Below the pieces are notes generated by a model that saw only the letters and a program-made list of their open reading frames with translations, ran no database searches and had not been told where the DNA came from. DNA of 64,000 bases from Kocuria carniphila (GTDB lineage: Bacteria; Actinomycetota; Actinomycetes; Actinomycetales; Micrococcaceae): NCBI RefSeq assembly GCF_004136555.1, contig NZ_NOIT01000005.1, positions 62,001 to 126,000 of the forward strand, given 5' to 3'. Below are positions 24,712 to 33,628 of this stretch, in pieces. A program made the translations under genes and the position numbers. Every line of letters begins with the position of its first letter. Position 1 is the stretch's first letter.

Positions 24712-27117
24712 GTGAGGGTGTCGGAATACACGTCCGGATCGCGCGAGGAGTACGGGCGCTCGCTGCCGCACGACAACGTGGCGGAGCAGTCGGTGCTGGG
24801 CGGCATGCTGCTCTCCAAGGACGCCATTGCGGACGTGGTGGAAGTGCTCCGCGGCGTGGATTTCTACAAGCCGGCGCACGAATCCGTTTACGACGCCGTG
24901 ATCTCCCTTTACGGGCGCGGCGAACCTGCCGATGCGATCACCGTGGGCGACGAGCTCACGAAGCGCGGTGAGATCGAGCGCATCGGTGGCGTGGCGTACC
25001 TGCACTCGCTGATCGCGTCTGTGCCGACCGCGGCCAACGCGGGTTTCTATGCGGAGATCGTGCGCGAACGTGCGGTGCTGCGGCGCCTGGTCGAGGCCGG
25101 CACCAAGATCGCGCAGCTGGGCTACTCGCAGGACGGCGAAGTCGATGACATCGTCAACGAGGCCCAGGGCGAGATCTATCAGGTCGCCGAGCGGCGCACG
25201 TCCGAGGACTACGTGGTGCTCAGCGAGGTCATGGAATCCGCCGTGGACGAGATCGAGGCGGCCGGTAACCGGGAGGGCATGCAGGGCGTGCCCACCGGCT
25301 TCATCGAACTGGACGAGCTGACGCACGGTTTCCAGGGCGGCCAGATGATAGTGATCGCGGCGCGACCTGCAATGGGTAAGTCGACGTTTGCGCTGGATAT
25401 CGCGCGTTCTGCCTCGATCAAGCACAACATGACGTCCGTGATCTTCTCGTTGGAAATGAGCCGCAACGAGATCGCGATGCGTCTGCTGTCCGCAGAGGGC
25501 ACACTGCAGATGCAGGACTTGCGCGCGGGCACCTTGCAGGACGAGCAGTGGGCCAAGATCGCGCAGATCATGGGCAAGATGGATTCAGCGCCGCTGTTCA
25601 TTGACGATTCGCCCAATATGTCGCTCATGGAGATCCGCGCGAAGTGCCGGCGGTTGAAGCAGAAGCACGACCTGAAGCTTGTGGTGCTCGACTACCTGCA
25701 GCTCATGAGCTCCGGCAAGAAGGTCGAGTCCCGTCAGCAAGAGGTCTCCGAGTTCTCCCGTGCACTCAAGCTGCTCGCCAAGGAGCTCGAGGTTCCGGTC
25801 ATCGCGCTGTCCCAGCTGAACCGTGGCTCCGAGCAGCGCACGGACAAGAAGCCGCAGGTGAGTGATCTGCGTGAGTCCGGTTGCCTGACCGGTGACACTC
25901 GGATTCTGCGCGCGGACACTGGCGCGGAGACGACCATGCGTGACCTGTACGAGTCGGGTGAGAAGGACGTTCCGGTGTGGGCGCTCGCGGACGACCTGCG
26001 CTACGTGCAGCGGCCCATGACACATGTGTTCTCGACGGGTGTGAAGCCTGTCTACCGCTTGCGTTTGGCCTCCGGTCGCGAGGTGCGGGCGACGGCGAAC
26101 CACAAGTTCTTCACCTATTCGGGCTGGAGGGCTCTCGGCGATCTGGGCGTGGGGGATCGCTTGGGTATTCCGCGGCATGTGGGAGCGCCTACTTCTTCTA
26201 TGGCCATGGGTGATGCTGAGGTGTCTGCCCTGGGTGCTCGGTTGGCTGGGCTGTCGACTGTGCCGGCGTCCGTGTTCGGGCTGCCCAAGGATCAGGTGCG
26301 GTTGCTGCTGAGCTCGGCATGGTCTTCTTCCGGTTCGGTTTCGGAGGCGGGTTCCGCAGAGTGCGGCGAGATTTCATTGACGACGACGACGTCGCGCGCG
26401 GCGGCCAACGCCGTGGCTCGCCTGTTGTTGCGTTTCGGGATCGTGGGGGCTGTTTCCTGTTCCAACGATTCTGCTGCTGCCTCTTCTGCCGTGTCGATCG
26501 ACGAGTTCGAGGATCAGCTGATGTTCCTCGAGCAGATTCCTGTAAATGGCGAGTCTGCTGTGGCAGCGGCGCAGCTGCGCTCTGCTTTGCGGGCGGCGAA
26601 GGCCGAGAAAGCCGCGCCTGGCTCCAGCGGGATGTACAACGCGTGGGATGAAGTCCGTGGTCTTCTGGAAAACCGCGTATCGGTGGGCGATGATTCCTCT
26701 TTATCCGCTGTGGCTAACGGCGGGACGGTGACGATGACTCGACCGCCGCAATCTCGGCTTGAAGAGGTCATATCAGCGCTCGACACCCACGACCTGGACA
26801 TGATGGCGATGAACGATCTGTATTGGGATCGCATCGTGTCCATCGAGGAGGACGGTGTCGAGGAAGTCTTCGATGCCACCGTGGTTGGCGCGCACAATTT
26901 CGTGGCCAATGGCGTGACCGTTCACAACTCGATCGAGCAGGACGCGGACATGGTCATTCTGCTGCACCGTGAGGACGTGTACGACAAGGAGTCACCGCGT
27001 GCCGGTGAGGCGGACGTGATCGTGGCGAAGCACCGTAACGGTCCCACCAAGACGATCGTGGTGGCGTTCCAGGGCCACTACTCGCGGTTCGCGAATATGG
27101 CGTTGGAGGGGTTCTAG
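24712..27117 (+). CDS. dnaB: Replicative DNA helicase DnaB with in-frame intein
   Basis: DnaB unwinds DNA at the fork. The 801-residue precursor contains the N-terminal DnaB domain (LPHDNVAEQSVLGGMLLS) and the RecA-like core with Walker A ARPAMGKST (about 217-225) and Walker B VVLDYLQLM. The core is interrupted after SDLRESG by an intein (residues 391-739) and resumes with SIEQDADMVILLHRED. Without the intein the helicase is 452 residues, the normal length. The start could be GTG 24712 or GTG 24718. Nearby ATG 24702 and GTG 24708 are out of frame. Confidence 0.95.
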   Translation: MRVSEYTSGSREEYGRSLPHDNVAEQSVLGGMLLSKDAIADVVEVLRGVDFYKPAHESVYDAVISLYGRGEPADAITVGDELTKRGEIERIGGVAYLHSLIASVPTAANAGFYAEIVRERAVLRRLVEAGTKIAQLGYSQDGEVDDIVNEAQGEIYQVAERRTSEDYVVLSEVMESAVDEIEAAGNREGMQGVPTGFIELDELTHGFQGGQMIVIAARPAMGKSTFALDIARSASIKHNMTSVIFSLEMSRNEIAMRLLSAEGTLQMQDLRAGTLQDEQWAKIAQIMGKMDSAPLFIDDSPNMSLMEIRAKCRRLKQKHDLKLVVLDYLQLMSSGKKVESRQQEVSEFSRALKLLAKELEVPVIALSQLNRGSEQRTDKKPQVSDLRESGCLTGDTRILRADTGAETTMRDLYESGEKDVPVWALADDLRYVQRPMTHVFSTGVKPVYRLRLASGREVRATANHKFFTYSGWRALGDLGVGDRLGIPRHVGAPTSSMAMGDAEVSALGARLAGLSTVPASVFGLPKDQVRLLLSSAWSSSGSVSEAGSAECGEISLTTTTSRAAANAVARLLLRFGIVGAVSCSNDSAAASSAVSIDEFEDQLMFLEQIPVNGESAVAAAQLRSALRAAKAEKAAPGSSGMYNAWDEVRGLLENRVSVGDDSSLSAVANGGTVTMTRPPQSRLEEVISALDTHDLDMMAMNDLYWDRIVSIEEDGVEEVFDATVVGAHNFVANGVTVHNSIEQDADMVILLHREDVYDKESPRAGEADVIVAKHRNGPTKTIVVAFQGHYSRFANMALEGF
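25882..26928 (+). mobile_element. DnaB intein (349 residues) with degenerate homing-endonuclease region
   Basis: The intein begins with Cys391 (CLTGDTRI, block A), has block B TANHKF...GWRALGDL, and ends with blocks F/G (EVFDATVVGAHNFVANGVTVHN; penultimate His738, terminal Asn739), followed by Ser+1 of the C-extein. All splicing residues are present, so splicing should work. The middle contains one remnant resembling a LAGLIDADG endonuclease repeat (VRLLLSSAWSSSGSV), but the catalytic Asp is missing and no second motif is visible. The Ser/Ala-rich centre suggests decay. Insertion is at the DnaB 'b'-type site before SIEQDAD. Confidence 0.9.
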
Positions 27118-27161
27118 GTCCGCTCAGGGATCGAAAATTCAACTTCTGAACGGGCATATGT

Positions 27162-27171
27162 TCAAATTTGA
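27162..27171. promoter_or_regulatory. Possible operator upstream of the Fic gene
   Basis: TCAAATTTGA is a perfect 10-bp palindrome in the AT-rich gap after dnaB. Half-site-like CTCAAAT (about 27189) and TTCAAATTC (about 27226) recur before the fic start, suggesting a regulator-binding region. Confidence 0.3.
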
Positions 27172-27262
27172 GGTTCGTGAGGTGCCCTCAAATACCCTAC
27201 TAATACAGGGTTGTTACTGACAGGAGTTCAAATTCTCTTCCACCCCAAGGTAAAATTCTGGC

Positions 27263-28405
27263 ATGCAGCCCATCGTGTTCCCACACATCCCGTTCGATGG
27301 TTCCCTGGCGTCGGCGCTCTTCGATCTAGAACGCGTCAGGGTGGACTTTCGCACTGAGCGTCTGGCGGATCCGCTGACTCTAGAGCTCCGGCGACTGTTC
27401 CAGGGGTTGACCAGCATCATGTCAGCCCGCATTGAAGGTAACCGCACCACTGTGGCTGATGTGATCGCGGAAACACGACGAGCAAAGAGCACCGGAGAAG
27501 ACGCCCAGGATGCCGTTCGAGAGATTCTTCAGCTCGAGGAAGCTACCAAGTACATCGATCAGCTGGTCGAGGAGGGAACTCTCCGGATCTCGCACAAGTT
27601 GATCCGAGATTTGCACCAGCTATCCGTGAACGGATTGCAGCGAGAGGGGGACCCTCATCCGGGAAGCTACAGGTCGACTCAGGTTGCCATATCAGGGGCA
27701 CTGCATACTCCGCCGGACCCGGCGACGGTTCAAGCGGATATGGATCAGTTGATCGATTTCGCTAATCAAGTTGTTCTACCCCAACAGCAGTTGATTCAGG
27801 TGGCGCTGGTTCATCATCGATTCGTCTGGATCCACCCATTCGCTAATGGCAATGGACGGGTCTCCCGGCTCTTGACCTACGCCATGCTTACCAACCGGGG
27901 CTATACATCACCCAGTGATGCCCGGCCGTTGAACCCCACAGCGGTTTTCGGGGCGGACCGACAGGCCTATTACGACAACCTGGCATTGGCGGACAGTTTG
28001 TCGGAAGATGGCACACTCGCGTGGTGCAGCTACATGATCCGAGGCCTTCGGGATGACCTCTTCTCGGTGACTCAGCTATCCGATCGTCTGTTCGTGGCTG
28101 ATGAAGTGTTCGCCCCGGCTCTAAACGCCGCGGTGGCTGGGGGTGAGGTGAGAGAGAGCGATGCGAACGTTCTCTACGAGGTTGCAAGGCGCGGGAAGTG
28201 CAAACCTGGTGACCTCAGCGATGTCCTTCCCGGATCTCCATCGTCCCGCAGCCACAAGTTGAAGAAGCTGGTGGAAGCTAATCTTCTCTTGAAAGTGCGG
28301 GATCCCGCTGGATACGGCATCAGTCTGTGGCAAAACCAGCTGACCATTTACGTGGTGCACCGTTTGGATGAGTTGGGAATGCTGCCATCGATTCTAAAGG
28401 ACTGA
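27263..28405 (+). CDS. Fic-domain AMP-transferase with built-in N-terminal inhibitory motif
   Basis: The 380-residue protein carries the Fic core motif HPFANGNGRVSR (191-202), with His191 as general base. An inhibitory motif S54-x3-E58-G59-N60 (SARIEGN) near the N terminus is diagnostic of class II Fic proteins, in which Glu58 blocks ATP until relieved. The C-terminal part (about 290-380) resembles a winged helix. Such proteins AMPylate cellular targets. The target here is unknown. It lies alone between dnaB and an AraC gene, in slightly AT-richer DNA, suggesting acquisition. Confidence 0.88.
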   Translation: MQPIVFPHIPFDGSLASALFDLERVRVDFRTERLADPLTLELRRLFQGLTSIMSARIEGNRTTVADVIAETRRAKSTGEDAQDAVREILQLEEATKYIDQLVEEGTLRISHKLIRDLHQLSVNGLQREGDPHPGSYRSTQVAISGALHTPPDPATVQADMDQLIDFANQVVLPQQQLIQVALVHHRFVWIHPFANGNGRVSRLLTYAMLTNRGYTSPSDARPLNPTAVFGADRQAYYDNLALADSLSEDGTLAWCSYMIRGLRDDLFSVTQLSDRLFVADEVFAPALNAAVAGGEVRESDANVLYEVARRGKCKPGDLSDVLPGSPSSRSHKLKKLVEANLLLKVRDPAGYGISLWQNQLTIYVVHRLDELGMLPSILKD

Positions 28406-28443
28406 CCGGCCCCGAGGCACCACCCCCGTGCTAGCTTTGCCGC

Positions 28444-29244
28444 ATGACTGGGGCGATGCATCAGCCGCATCCGGTCTTGCGGGACTACCTCGCCGGACCG
28501 ATGGTCGGCTATGACATCTCCCTCAACGCAGATCAGGTGCATCTCGGGGTACCCAGTGCCACGGCCACGCTGATCATTGCCCTGGATGACCCGCTCGACG
28601 TCGGGTGGTTCGGCGAGCGTGAGTCGCAGAAGCTGTGGGCATCAGTCTCCGGGCTGCACCTATTTCCCGCACTGATCCGCACCCACGGATTGCAGCGCGG
28701 GATCCAACTGCAGCTGACGCCGTTGGGTTGCCGCTCCCTGTTCGGGGCGCCGTTGGCCGAATTGGCTGGCCACAGCGTGGATCTGATCGAGTTGCCACGC
28801 GGACTCACGGAGAGTGAATACGCCCGGATCGCCGCGCAAACCGAGTGGCCTCAGCGCTTCGCGGTTCTTGAATCGCTGCTTCTGGACCGCCTCGAGGAAT
28901 TCTCGATGCCCGCGGACATCCGCCGCGCCTGGCGATTGTTGTGTCACGGCTGTGGAGTCGCCCAGACCGCCGCCGATGTCGGGTGGTCGCGCAGGTATCT
29001 CAACACCCGTCTGCACAACGAGATCGGCATTTCACCCAAGCAACTCAGTCGCCTCGCCCGTTTCTCGCGGGCTCGCACGATGGTCGGACAAGGCGTCAGT
29101 CTCGCCGACGCCGCCTATACCGCTGGTTTCGCCGATCAATCACATTTGTCGCGGGAGTGGCACGCGCTCGCTGGGCAGTCACCCAGTAAAGAGGTGGAGT
29201 TCCCATTTCTTCAAGACCTGCAGTACCCAGGCACGGCAGCATGA
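28444..29244 (+). CDS. AraC-family transcriptional regulator
   Basis: The 266-residue protein has an unrecognised N-terminal sensing domain and a C-terminal AraC double helix-turn-helix (about 180-255). Its second half has the family pattern SLADAAYTAGFADQSHLSREW. It ends four bases before the start of a VOC-family gene and is probably co-transcribed with it. Regulator plus glyoxalase-like pairs are common and the VOC gene is the likely target or functional partner. Confidence 0.88.
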   Translation: MTGAMHQPHPVLRDYLAGPMVGYDISLNADQVHLGVPSATATLIIALDDPLDVGWFGERESQKLWASVSGLHLFPALIRTHGLQRGIQLQLTPLGCRSLFGAPLAELAGHSVDLIELPRGLTESEYARIAAQTEWPQRFAVLESLLLDRLEEFSMPADIRRAWRLLCHGCGVAQTAADVGWSRRYLNTRLHNEIGISPKQLSRLARFSRARTMVGQGVSLADAAYTAGFADQSHLSREWHALAGQSPSKEVEFPFLQDLQYPGTAA

Positions 29245-29248
29245 AGTC

Positions 29249-29659
29249 ATGACACACAACACGAAACCACAGCTGTTCCATTCACTGACTTTCGCCGACG
29301 CCGTCCGGGGCGCGGAATTCCTGCGGACCTTGGGGTTCCAGGAGGTCTCCTTGGATACCAACGAGAACGATCCGAGCGTCGTCGAGCACGCCCAATACCA
29401 ATGGCGCGACAACGGCGGCGTGATGTTCGGATCGGTGCGCGAAAACAACCCACATGCCCAAGCCGAGATGGTCGGACAAGCCAAGTGCTACTTGGTGGTG
29501 GGCACCGATTCCGAGGTCGATGACGTGTTCCACCGTGCGCTCGCCGCACACGGCACCGTCATCGCCGAGCCCACGGACCAGGACTACGGAGGCCGTTCGG
29601 CAACCATCGCCGATCCAGAAGGTAACCAATGGAGCGTGGGGTCGTATCCGGGGGAGTGA
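29249..29659 (+). CDS. VOC (glyoxalase/bleomycin-resistance) family protein
   Basis: This 136-residue single-domain VOC protein starts FHSLTFADAVRGAEFLRTLGF and ends with ATIADPEGNQWSVGSY, the typical end of the beta-alpha-beta-beta-beta fold. Proteins of this fold bind metals and small molecules (glyoxalase, dioxygenase or antibiotic-binding roles). The exact role cannot be deduced. ATG 29249 lies four bases past the AraC stop. Confidence 0.85.
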   Translation: MTHNTKPQLFHSLTFADAVRGAEFLRTLGFQEVSLDTNENDPSVVEHAQYQWRDNGGVMFGSVRENNPHAQAEMVGQAKCYLVVGTDSEVDDVFHRALAAHGTVIAEPTDQDYGGRSATIADPEGNQWSVGSYPGE

Positions 29660-29748
29660 CGGCTGGCCTCTGCGCTTAGCGGCGTCTCACTCAGTTGGGC
29701 TCTTCACGTTTTTATCTCGTGTAGAGACCGGTCCCCGGGCCATGCCGG

Positions 29749-30366
29749 CTAACCGAAGAATCGAACGGCGAGGCCGACGATCATGCTGCTGCCGAATAGG
29801 ACGAGGAATACGCCCGCGAATCTACTGATCCAGGGGATGATGCGTTGCATATAGCCGAGGGCATGCCGAGAGCCGAGGACGATAGCTACAAAAATATCCC
29901 AGACAAGGACGACAGCGAACATCCAGGTGCCGTAAAGCACCAATGAAAGAGGTACCGCAGTTGAAAGTGCGGCGGCGAGACTGACGTAGAACAGTGCATT
30001 CTTCGGGTTCAACAGTCCGGAGGCGACGCCGAGACCAAAGTTCCGGAGCCAAGTTCTGGATTTCACACCAGTACCTCTGTCGGCGTCGATCTGGGGGTTT
30101 GACCTGAGGAAAGCGATGCCGATGAAAACTAGGAATACGCCGCCTGCCACTTGGATGGTATCGAGTAATACCGGGTTCGAAATCAGTGCGATACCGGCGA
30201 ATGCGGCCGTGATGAAGACCCCGTTCGCGATGGCTATACCCAGGCAAGCTCCGGTGGCGTTTCGCCAGCCATTGGTCAGCGCGGTTCGGACGATAAGGAA
30301 GAAATCGACCCCAGGAATCAGCAGCGCCAAGAAGTGCGCGATTGCCACAGCGGGGAACTGTTCCAT
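29749..30366 (-). CDS. LysE-family amino-acid exporter
   Basis: The 205-residue membrane protein with about six helices carries the LysE hallmarks IPGVDFFLIVRTALTNGWRN at the N terminus and GLLNPKNALFYVS in the middle. The family exports amino acids or derivatives. The ATG at 30366 was chosen because GAGGAG lies a few bases upstream. An in-frame start 33 bases further up is possible. The gene upstream on the same strand is an AraC regulator, a common pairing, but that regulator is disrupted here. Confidence 0.88.
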   Translation of the reverse strand: MEQFPAVAIAHFLALLIPGVDFFLIVRTALTNGWRNATGACLGIAIANGVFITAAFAGIALISNPVLLDTIQVAGGVFLVFIGIAFLRSNPQIDADRGTGVKSRTWLRNFGLGVASGLLNPKNALFYVSLAAALSTAVPLSLVLYGTWMFAVVLVWDIFVAIVLGSRHALGYMQRIIPWISRFAGVFLVLFGSSMIVGLAVRFFG

Positions 30367-31018
30367 GTCTCTCCTCATGCATGACGGTGATCCTGACAAG
30401 CATTGAGGTTTGGGCGCGCCGGGTCTTGTATGTTCTTGCAGTCAGCCTTGGTAGGTGCCCGGCGAAGCGGCGACATGAGCGCGGAAGACTCGATGGAAGT
30501 GACTTTGATCAGTGAACCCCAGATCATGAGCGGTTTCCGTAATGGGCAAACCTTCGCGGAGCTTTCGGCGGGCCTGAGTTATGCGGGCGTTTTGCCGCCA
30601 TGCCAGTGGTGGAAGTCCGGTGGCACGCCGTACTGCACGGACCAGCTGATACTTCGTCATGCCGACCGATTCTGCTAGATCATCCAATGCCGGGTTCGAC
30701 TCGTCGTCCCCTAGCCTGATCAAGACTGGGGCGAGGAGGGCCCGCAGCTCAGGGTCGGCTTCGCTCGATCTGAGGGTAGTGCAGGAGGCGACATCGAGTA
30801 CTTTAAATAGGTTCTTGACCTGGGATTCGATTTTTTCGCTGGTTTCATTCTTGTGGATAGCTGTATTCAACGTGTTGACTCGGCGGTGCAAGTCGGGGTG
30901 ATTGAACACGTTGATTTCAGCGAGCAGATGGCTGGCTTCTCGCCTCGGGGCAAGTGAAGCGGCCCACCCTTGATCCATGTGGATCATTTGATATAGCCAT
31001 CGACCCTCGCGCGGATTG

Positions 31019-31043
31019 GGGACTGCTGCACGGTGAGGTGACA
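31019..31043 (+). repeat. IS left terminal inverted repeat
   Basis: 25 bp, an exact reverse complement of 32263-32287. The target-site copy TTG is immediately outside (31016-31018). Confidence 0.92.
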
Positions 31044-31052
31044 GTTGTAGTG

Positions 31053-31913
31053 TCAAGCCGCGAGGTCCACGGCTGGATTCATGATGGTCTCGCACTCCAT
31101 CGGGGTCAAACGGCCCAGGCGAACCTGTCGACGGCGCCGGTGGTAGGTCCGTTCGATCCAGGTGATAATCGCGATCCGCAGCTCGTCACGTGTCCGCCAG
31201 CGATGGCGGTCGAGGACGTTCTTCTGCAGCAACGCGAAGAAGGATTCCATCGCCGCGTTGTCACCGGCGGCACCGACCTGGCCCATCGACCCGAGCAGGT
31301 GGTGCTCGTTCAGTGCGTGCACGAATGACCTGGCCCGGAACTGGGAGCCCCGATCGGAATGGACAATGCAACCGGCCACGTCACCGCGCCGCGTGGCCGC
31401 ATTGACCAGTGCGTTCACCGCGAGGCGGGCCTTCATCCGGGAGTCCATGGAGTAGCCCACGATCCGCCCGGAGAACGCGTCCTTGATCGCGCAGAGATAG
31501 AGCTTTCCCTCATCAGTCCAGTGCTCCGTGATGTCGGTGAACCAGAGCTCGTTGAGGTCATCTGCGGTGAAGTCTCGCTTCACGAGGTCCTCGTGAACGG
31601 GAGGGCCGGGGCGCTTGCCGTTCTTCCCTCGTTTCTTCCCGAAGACCGACCACCACTGGTTGTCTCGGCAGATCCGCCACGCGGTCCGCTCACACATCGC
31701 CTCCCCGGCCGCGTGGGCTTCTGCGACCAGGAACCGGGATCCGAACTCGGGGTCATCGCGGTGGGCATCGAATAAGGCGTTCGCGCGGTATGCCTCGACC
31801 AGTTCCGAGGCGGTGACCTGGTGTTTCAGCCACCGGTAGTAGGGCTGACGGGAGAGCTTCAAAACCCGCAAGGACACCGCGACGGGAATCCCGTTGACGG
31901 CGAGCTCTCTCAC
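31053..31913 (-). CDS. IS3-family transposase OrfB (DDE catalytic subunit)
   Basis: The 286-residue rve-type integrase core has the catalytic triad in WFTDITEHW (first Asp), HSDRGSQF (second Asp) and DNAAMESFFALLQKN (Glu 35 residues later, as usual). The ATG at 31913 overlaps the orfA stop (ATGA). The open frame continues upstream with KRLYPLVREL, so a -1 frameshift on A-AAA-G at about 31928-31932 in orfA would produce the OrfAB fusion transposase. Confidence 0.92.
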   Translation of the reverse strand: MRELAVNGIPVAVSLRVLKLSRQPYYRWLKHQVTASELVEAYRANALFDAHRDDPEFGSRFLVAEAHAAGEAMCERTAWRICRDNQWWSVFGKKRGKNGKRPGPPVHEDLVKRDFTADDLNELWFTDITEHWTDEGKLYLCAIKDAFSGRIVGYSMDSRMKARLAVNALVNAATRRGDVAGCIVHSDRGSQFRARSFVHALNEHHLLGSMGQVGAAGDNAAMESFFALLQKNVLDRHRWRTRDELRIAIITWIERTYHRRRRQVRLGRLTPMECETIMNPAVDLAA

Positions 31914-32218
31914 GAGCGGGTAGAGCCTTTTGACGGCAGGTTCGCCTGGGACAGGTACGCAGCCGCGCGGCGCAGGACCTCGTTCTCCTGCTCAAGAAGA
32001 CGAATCCTCCTGCGCGCGTCGCGCAGCTCTGAGGACTCCTCGCGGGTTCTTCCGGCACGGTTGCCGTCCTCGATATCGGCTTGGCGTAGCCACTTGTGGA
32101 GAGTCATCTCGTGAACGCCGAAGTCACGAGCGATCTGCGCGAGCGTGATGCCATCCTCGCGGGCGCGCGCCACACGAACGACGTCTTCGCGGAACTCTCG
32201 GGGATATGGAGCGGGCAT
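31910..32218 (-). CDS. IS3-family transposase OrfA (HTH subunit)
   Basis: The 102-residue protein begins MPAPYPREFREDVVRVARAR. It has a helix-turn-helix (ITLAQIARDFGVHEMTLHKW) and a C-terminal leucine-zipper-like helix (RRIRLLEQENEVLRRAAAYL), the typical OrfA design. GGAAGGA lies eight bases upstream of ATG 32218. Near its end the codons TCA-AAA-GGC provide a slippery run for frameshifting into orfB. Confidence 0.9.
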   Translation of the reverse strand: MPAPYPREFREDVVRVARAREDGITLAQIARDFGVHEMTLHKWLRQADIEDGNRAGRTREESSELRDARRRIRLLEQENEVLRRAAAYLSQANLPSKGSTRS

Positions 32219-32262
32219 GGTGCACATCCTTCCAGGCCGCCCAACGGGCAAGCCAGATCAGA

Positions 32263-32287
32263 TGTCACCTCACCGTGCAGCAGTCCC
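32263..32287 (-). repeat. IS right terminal inverted repeat
   Basis: 25 bp, an exact reverse complement of the left end. The second target-site copy TTG follows at 32288-32290. Confidence 0.92.
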
Positions 32288-32689
32288 TTGCATGCGTGAA
32301 CCTGATTGGCAGGAATGACAATCACGTTGCCGGTTTCCAGGTTGACCGGGTCGCTGGCGGGAGTGGTCAAGACGGAGCTTCCCGCATCAATCACGCCGAT
32401 CGATAAAACATCGTGAGAGTGCGGCCGGTAACAGGTGTTTTCTTGGCATGACCGTCGACCCTCGAGGTGAGGGAGTGCAGTGCTTCGACAGAACTCCATC
32501 CCGTTGCATCCTCCGTCCAATTCGTCACGTGGCACTAATGTCGTACTGTTTACGAGCTTACGTCGCTCTCCCTTTCTGCCTCGGGGTATACCGTCGTCCG
32601 TTCCAAGGGCTACGCCAGACGCGCTGGTACGGCTTAGAGGTGGCTCTGTAGATCTTCCAGATGCCTTCGCTCAGCGACCTGTATTCCGA

Positions 32690-33628
32690 TCACCGGCCCA
32701 GTCGGATAGGCGAACGCTGTTTGACCCGCACAGCCAGACCAGCGAACACAAAGACTCCGATGCCACCCAATAACGTGGCAAGGGTGAGGTGTTCACCTAG
32801 CAGAAGGACCGCCCATAGGAGGCTCATCACCGGCTGGGTTAGTTGAATCTGACTCACTTGAGCCATAGGGCCGATACCGAGCCCTCGATACCAGGCGAAG
32901 AAGCCCAAGTACATGCTGACGATACCGAGGTAGGCGAAAGACGCCCATTGTGCTGGTCCTCCGTTGAGCGGGTGCTGGTTCATGGAGTAAATGGTGAGAG
33001 CCAGCATCACGGGCGATGCTAGAACCAACGCCCAGGAAATGGTTTGCCATGCACCGATTTCCCTAGCCATGAGACCACCTTCGGTATAACCAACCGCTGC
33101 GGCAATGACCGCGCCGAATAACAACAGGTCAGTGCTGGTTAGCGAGCCGAAACCGCCAGCTTGAATGGCTGCGAATGTAACGGCAACCAGGGCACCCAGG
33201 ACCGTCAGGAGCCAGAAGCTCTTCACCGGTCGCTCGCGGCCACGTAGCACTGCCATAACGGCCGTCGTGGCAGGCAGCAAAGCGATGACGACCGCCCCGT
33301 GACTAGCAGCGGTGGAGGTCATCGCAAAGGAAGTGAGAAGAGGGAACCCGGCAACGACACCCCCAGCAACTATGGCTAGTCGAAACCACTGGCCATCTCG
33401 CGGGAGGTGCTGCCGAGTCGCGATCAGTGCGGATGCAGCCAAAGCAGCTGCGACGACGGCGCGGCCCGCGCCGACGAATAACGGGTCCAGGGTCTCGACG
33501 GCAACCCGGGTAAATGGGACGGTGAAAGAGAATGACAAGACACCAAGGAATCCCCATAGCAAGCCACTGCGCGGGACAGCAGATATCACTGGTTGATCGG
33601 AAACGATAACGCTATCTTTATATTCCAT
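32690..33628 (-). CDS. EamA/DMT-family transporter
   Basis: The protein of about 312 residues has ten hydrophobic helices in two EamA repeats (LLWGFLGVLSFSFTVPFTRVA in the first; SWALVLASPVMLALTIYS in the second), typical of drug/metabolite exporters. It is divergent from a MocR-type regulator, and the two reading frames meet or overlap at their starts (ATG 33628, or 33634). An in-frame GTG at 33589 is an alternative start. Control by the MocR protein is likely. Substrate unknown. Confidence 0.85.
   Translation of the reverse strand: MEYKDSVIVSDQPVISAVPRSGLLWGFLGVLSFSFTVPFTRVAVETLDPLFVGAGRAVVAAALAASALIATRQHLPRDGQWFRLAIVAGGVVAGFPLLTSFAMTSTAASHGAVVIALLPATTAVMAVLRGRERPVKSFWLLTVLGALVAVTFAAIQAGGFGSLTSTDLLLFGAVIAAAVGYTEGGLMAREIGAWQTISWALVLASPVMLALTIYSMNQHPLNGGPAQWASFAYLGIVSMYLGFFAWYRGLGIGPMAQVSQIQLTQPVMSLLWAVLLLGEHLTLATLLGGIGVFVFAGLAVRVKQRSPIRLGR

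Larger units (their letters stand above)
31019..32287 (-). mobile_element. Complete IS3-family insertion sequence, 1269 bp
   Basis: The element has perfect 25-bp terminal inverted repeats (31019-31043 and 32263-32287) starting GGGACTGCTGCACGGTG. It is flanked by the 3-bp direct repeat TTG (31016-31018 and 32288-32290). It encodes two overlapping transposase frames on the minus strand with the OrfA/OrfB organisation of the IS3 family. Ends, frames and target duplication are all intact, so it looks potentially active. Confidence 0.93.
30442..32499 (-). pseudogene. AraC-family regulator interrupted by an IS3-family element
   Basis: Two separated pieces on the minus strand form one gene. The N-terminal piece (32288-32499) starts MEFCRSTALPHLEG and carries the cupin segment PHSHDVLSIGVI ... 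VIPANQVHAC. The C-terminal piece (30442-31018) continues NPREGRWLYQMIHMDQGW and ends with the AraC helix-turn-helix (HDLGFTDQSHFHRVFRAH). Removing the IS and one copy of the 3-bp duplication restores a single open frame of 261 codons joined as HACNPREG. The insertion is therefore precise and recent, and no other lesion is seen. The downstream LysE gene has presumably lost its regulator. Confidence 0.9.

Noticed and set aside
26160-26700. Functional LAGLIDADG homing endonuclease within the intein
   Set aside because: Only one degenerate motif without the catalytic Asp is visible, and the region is Ser/Ala-rich.
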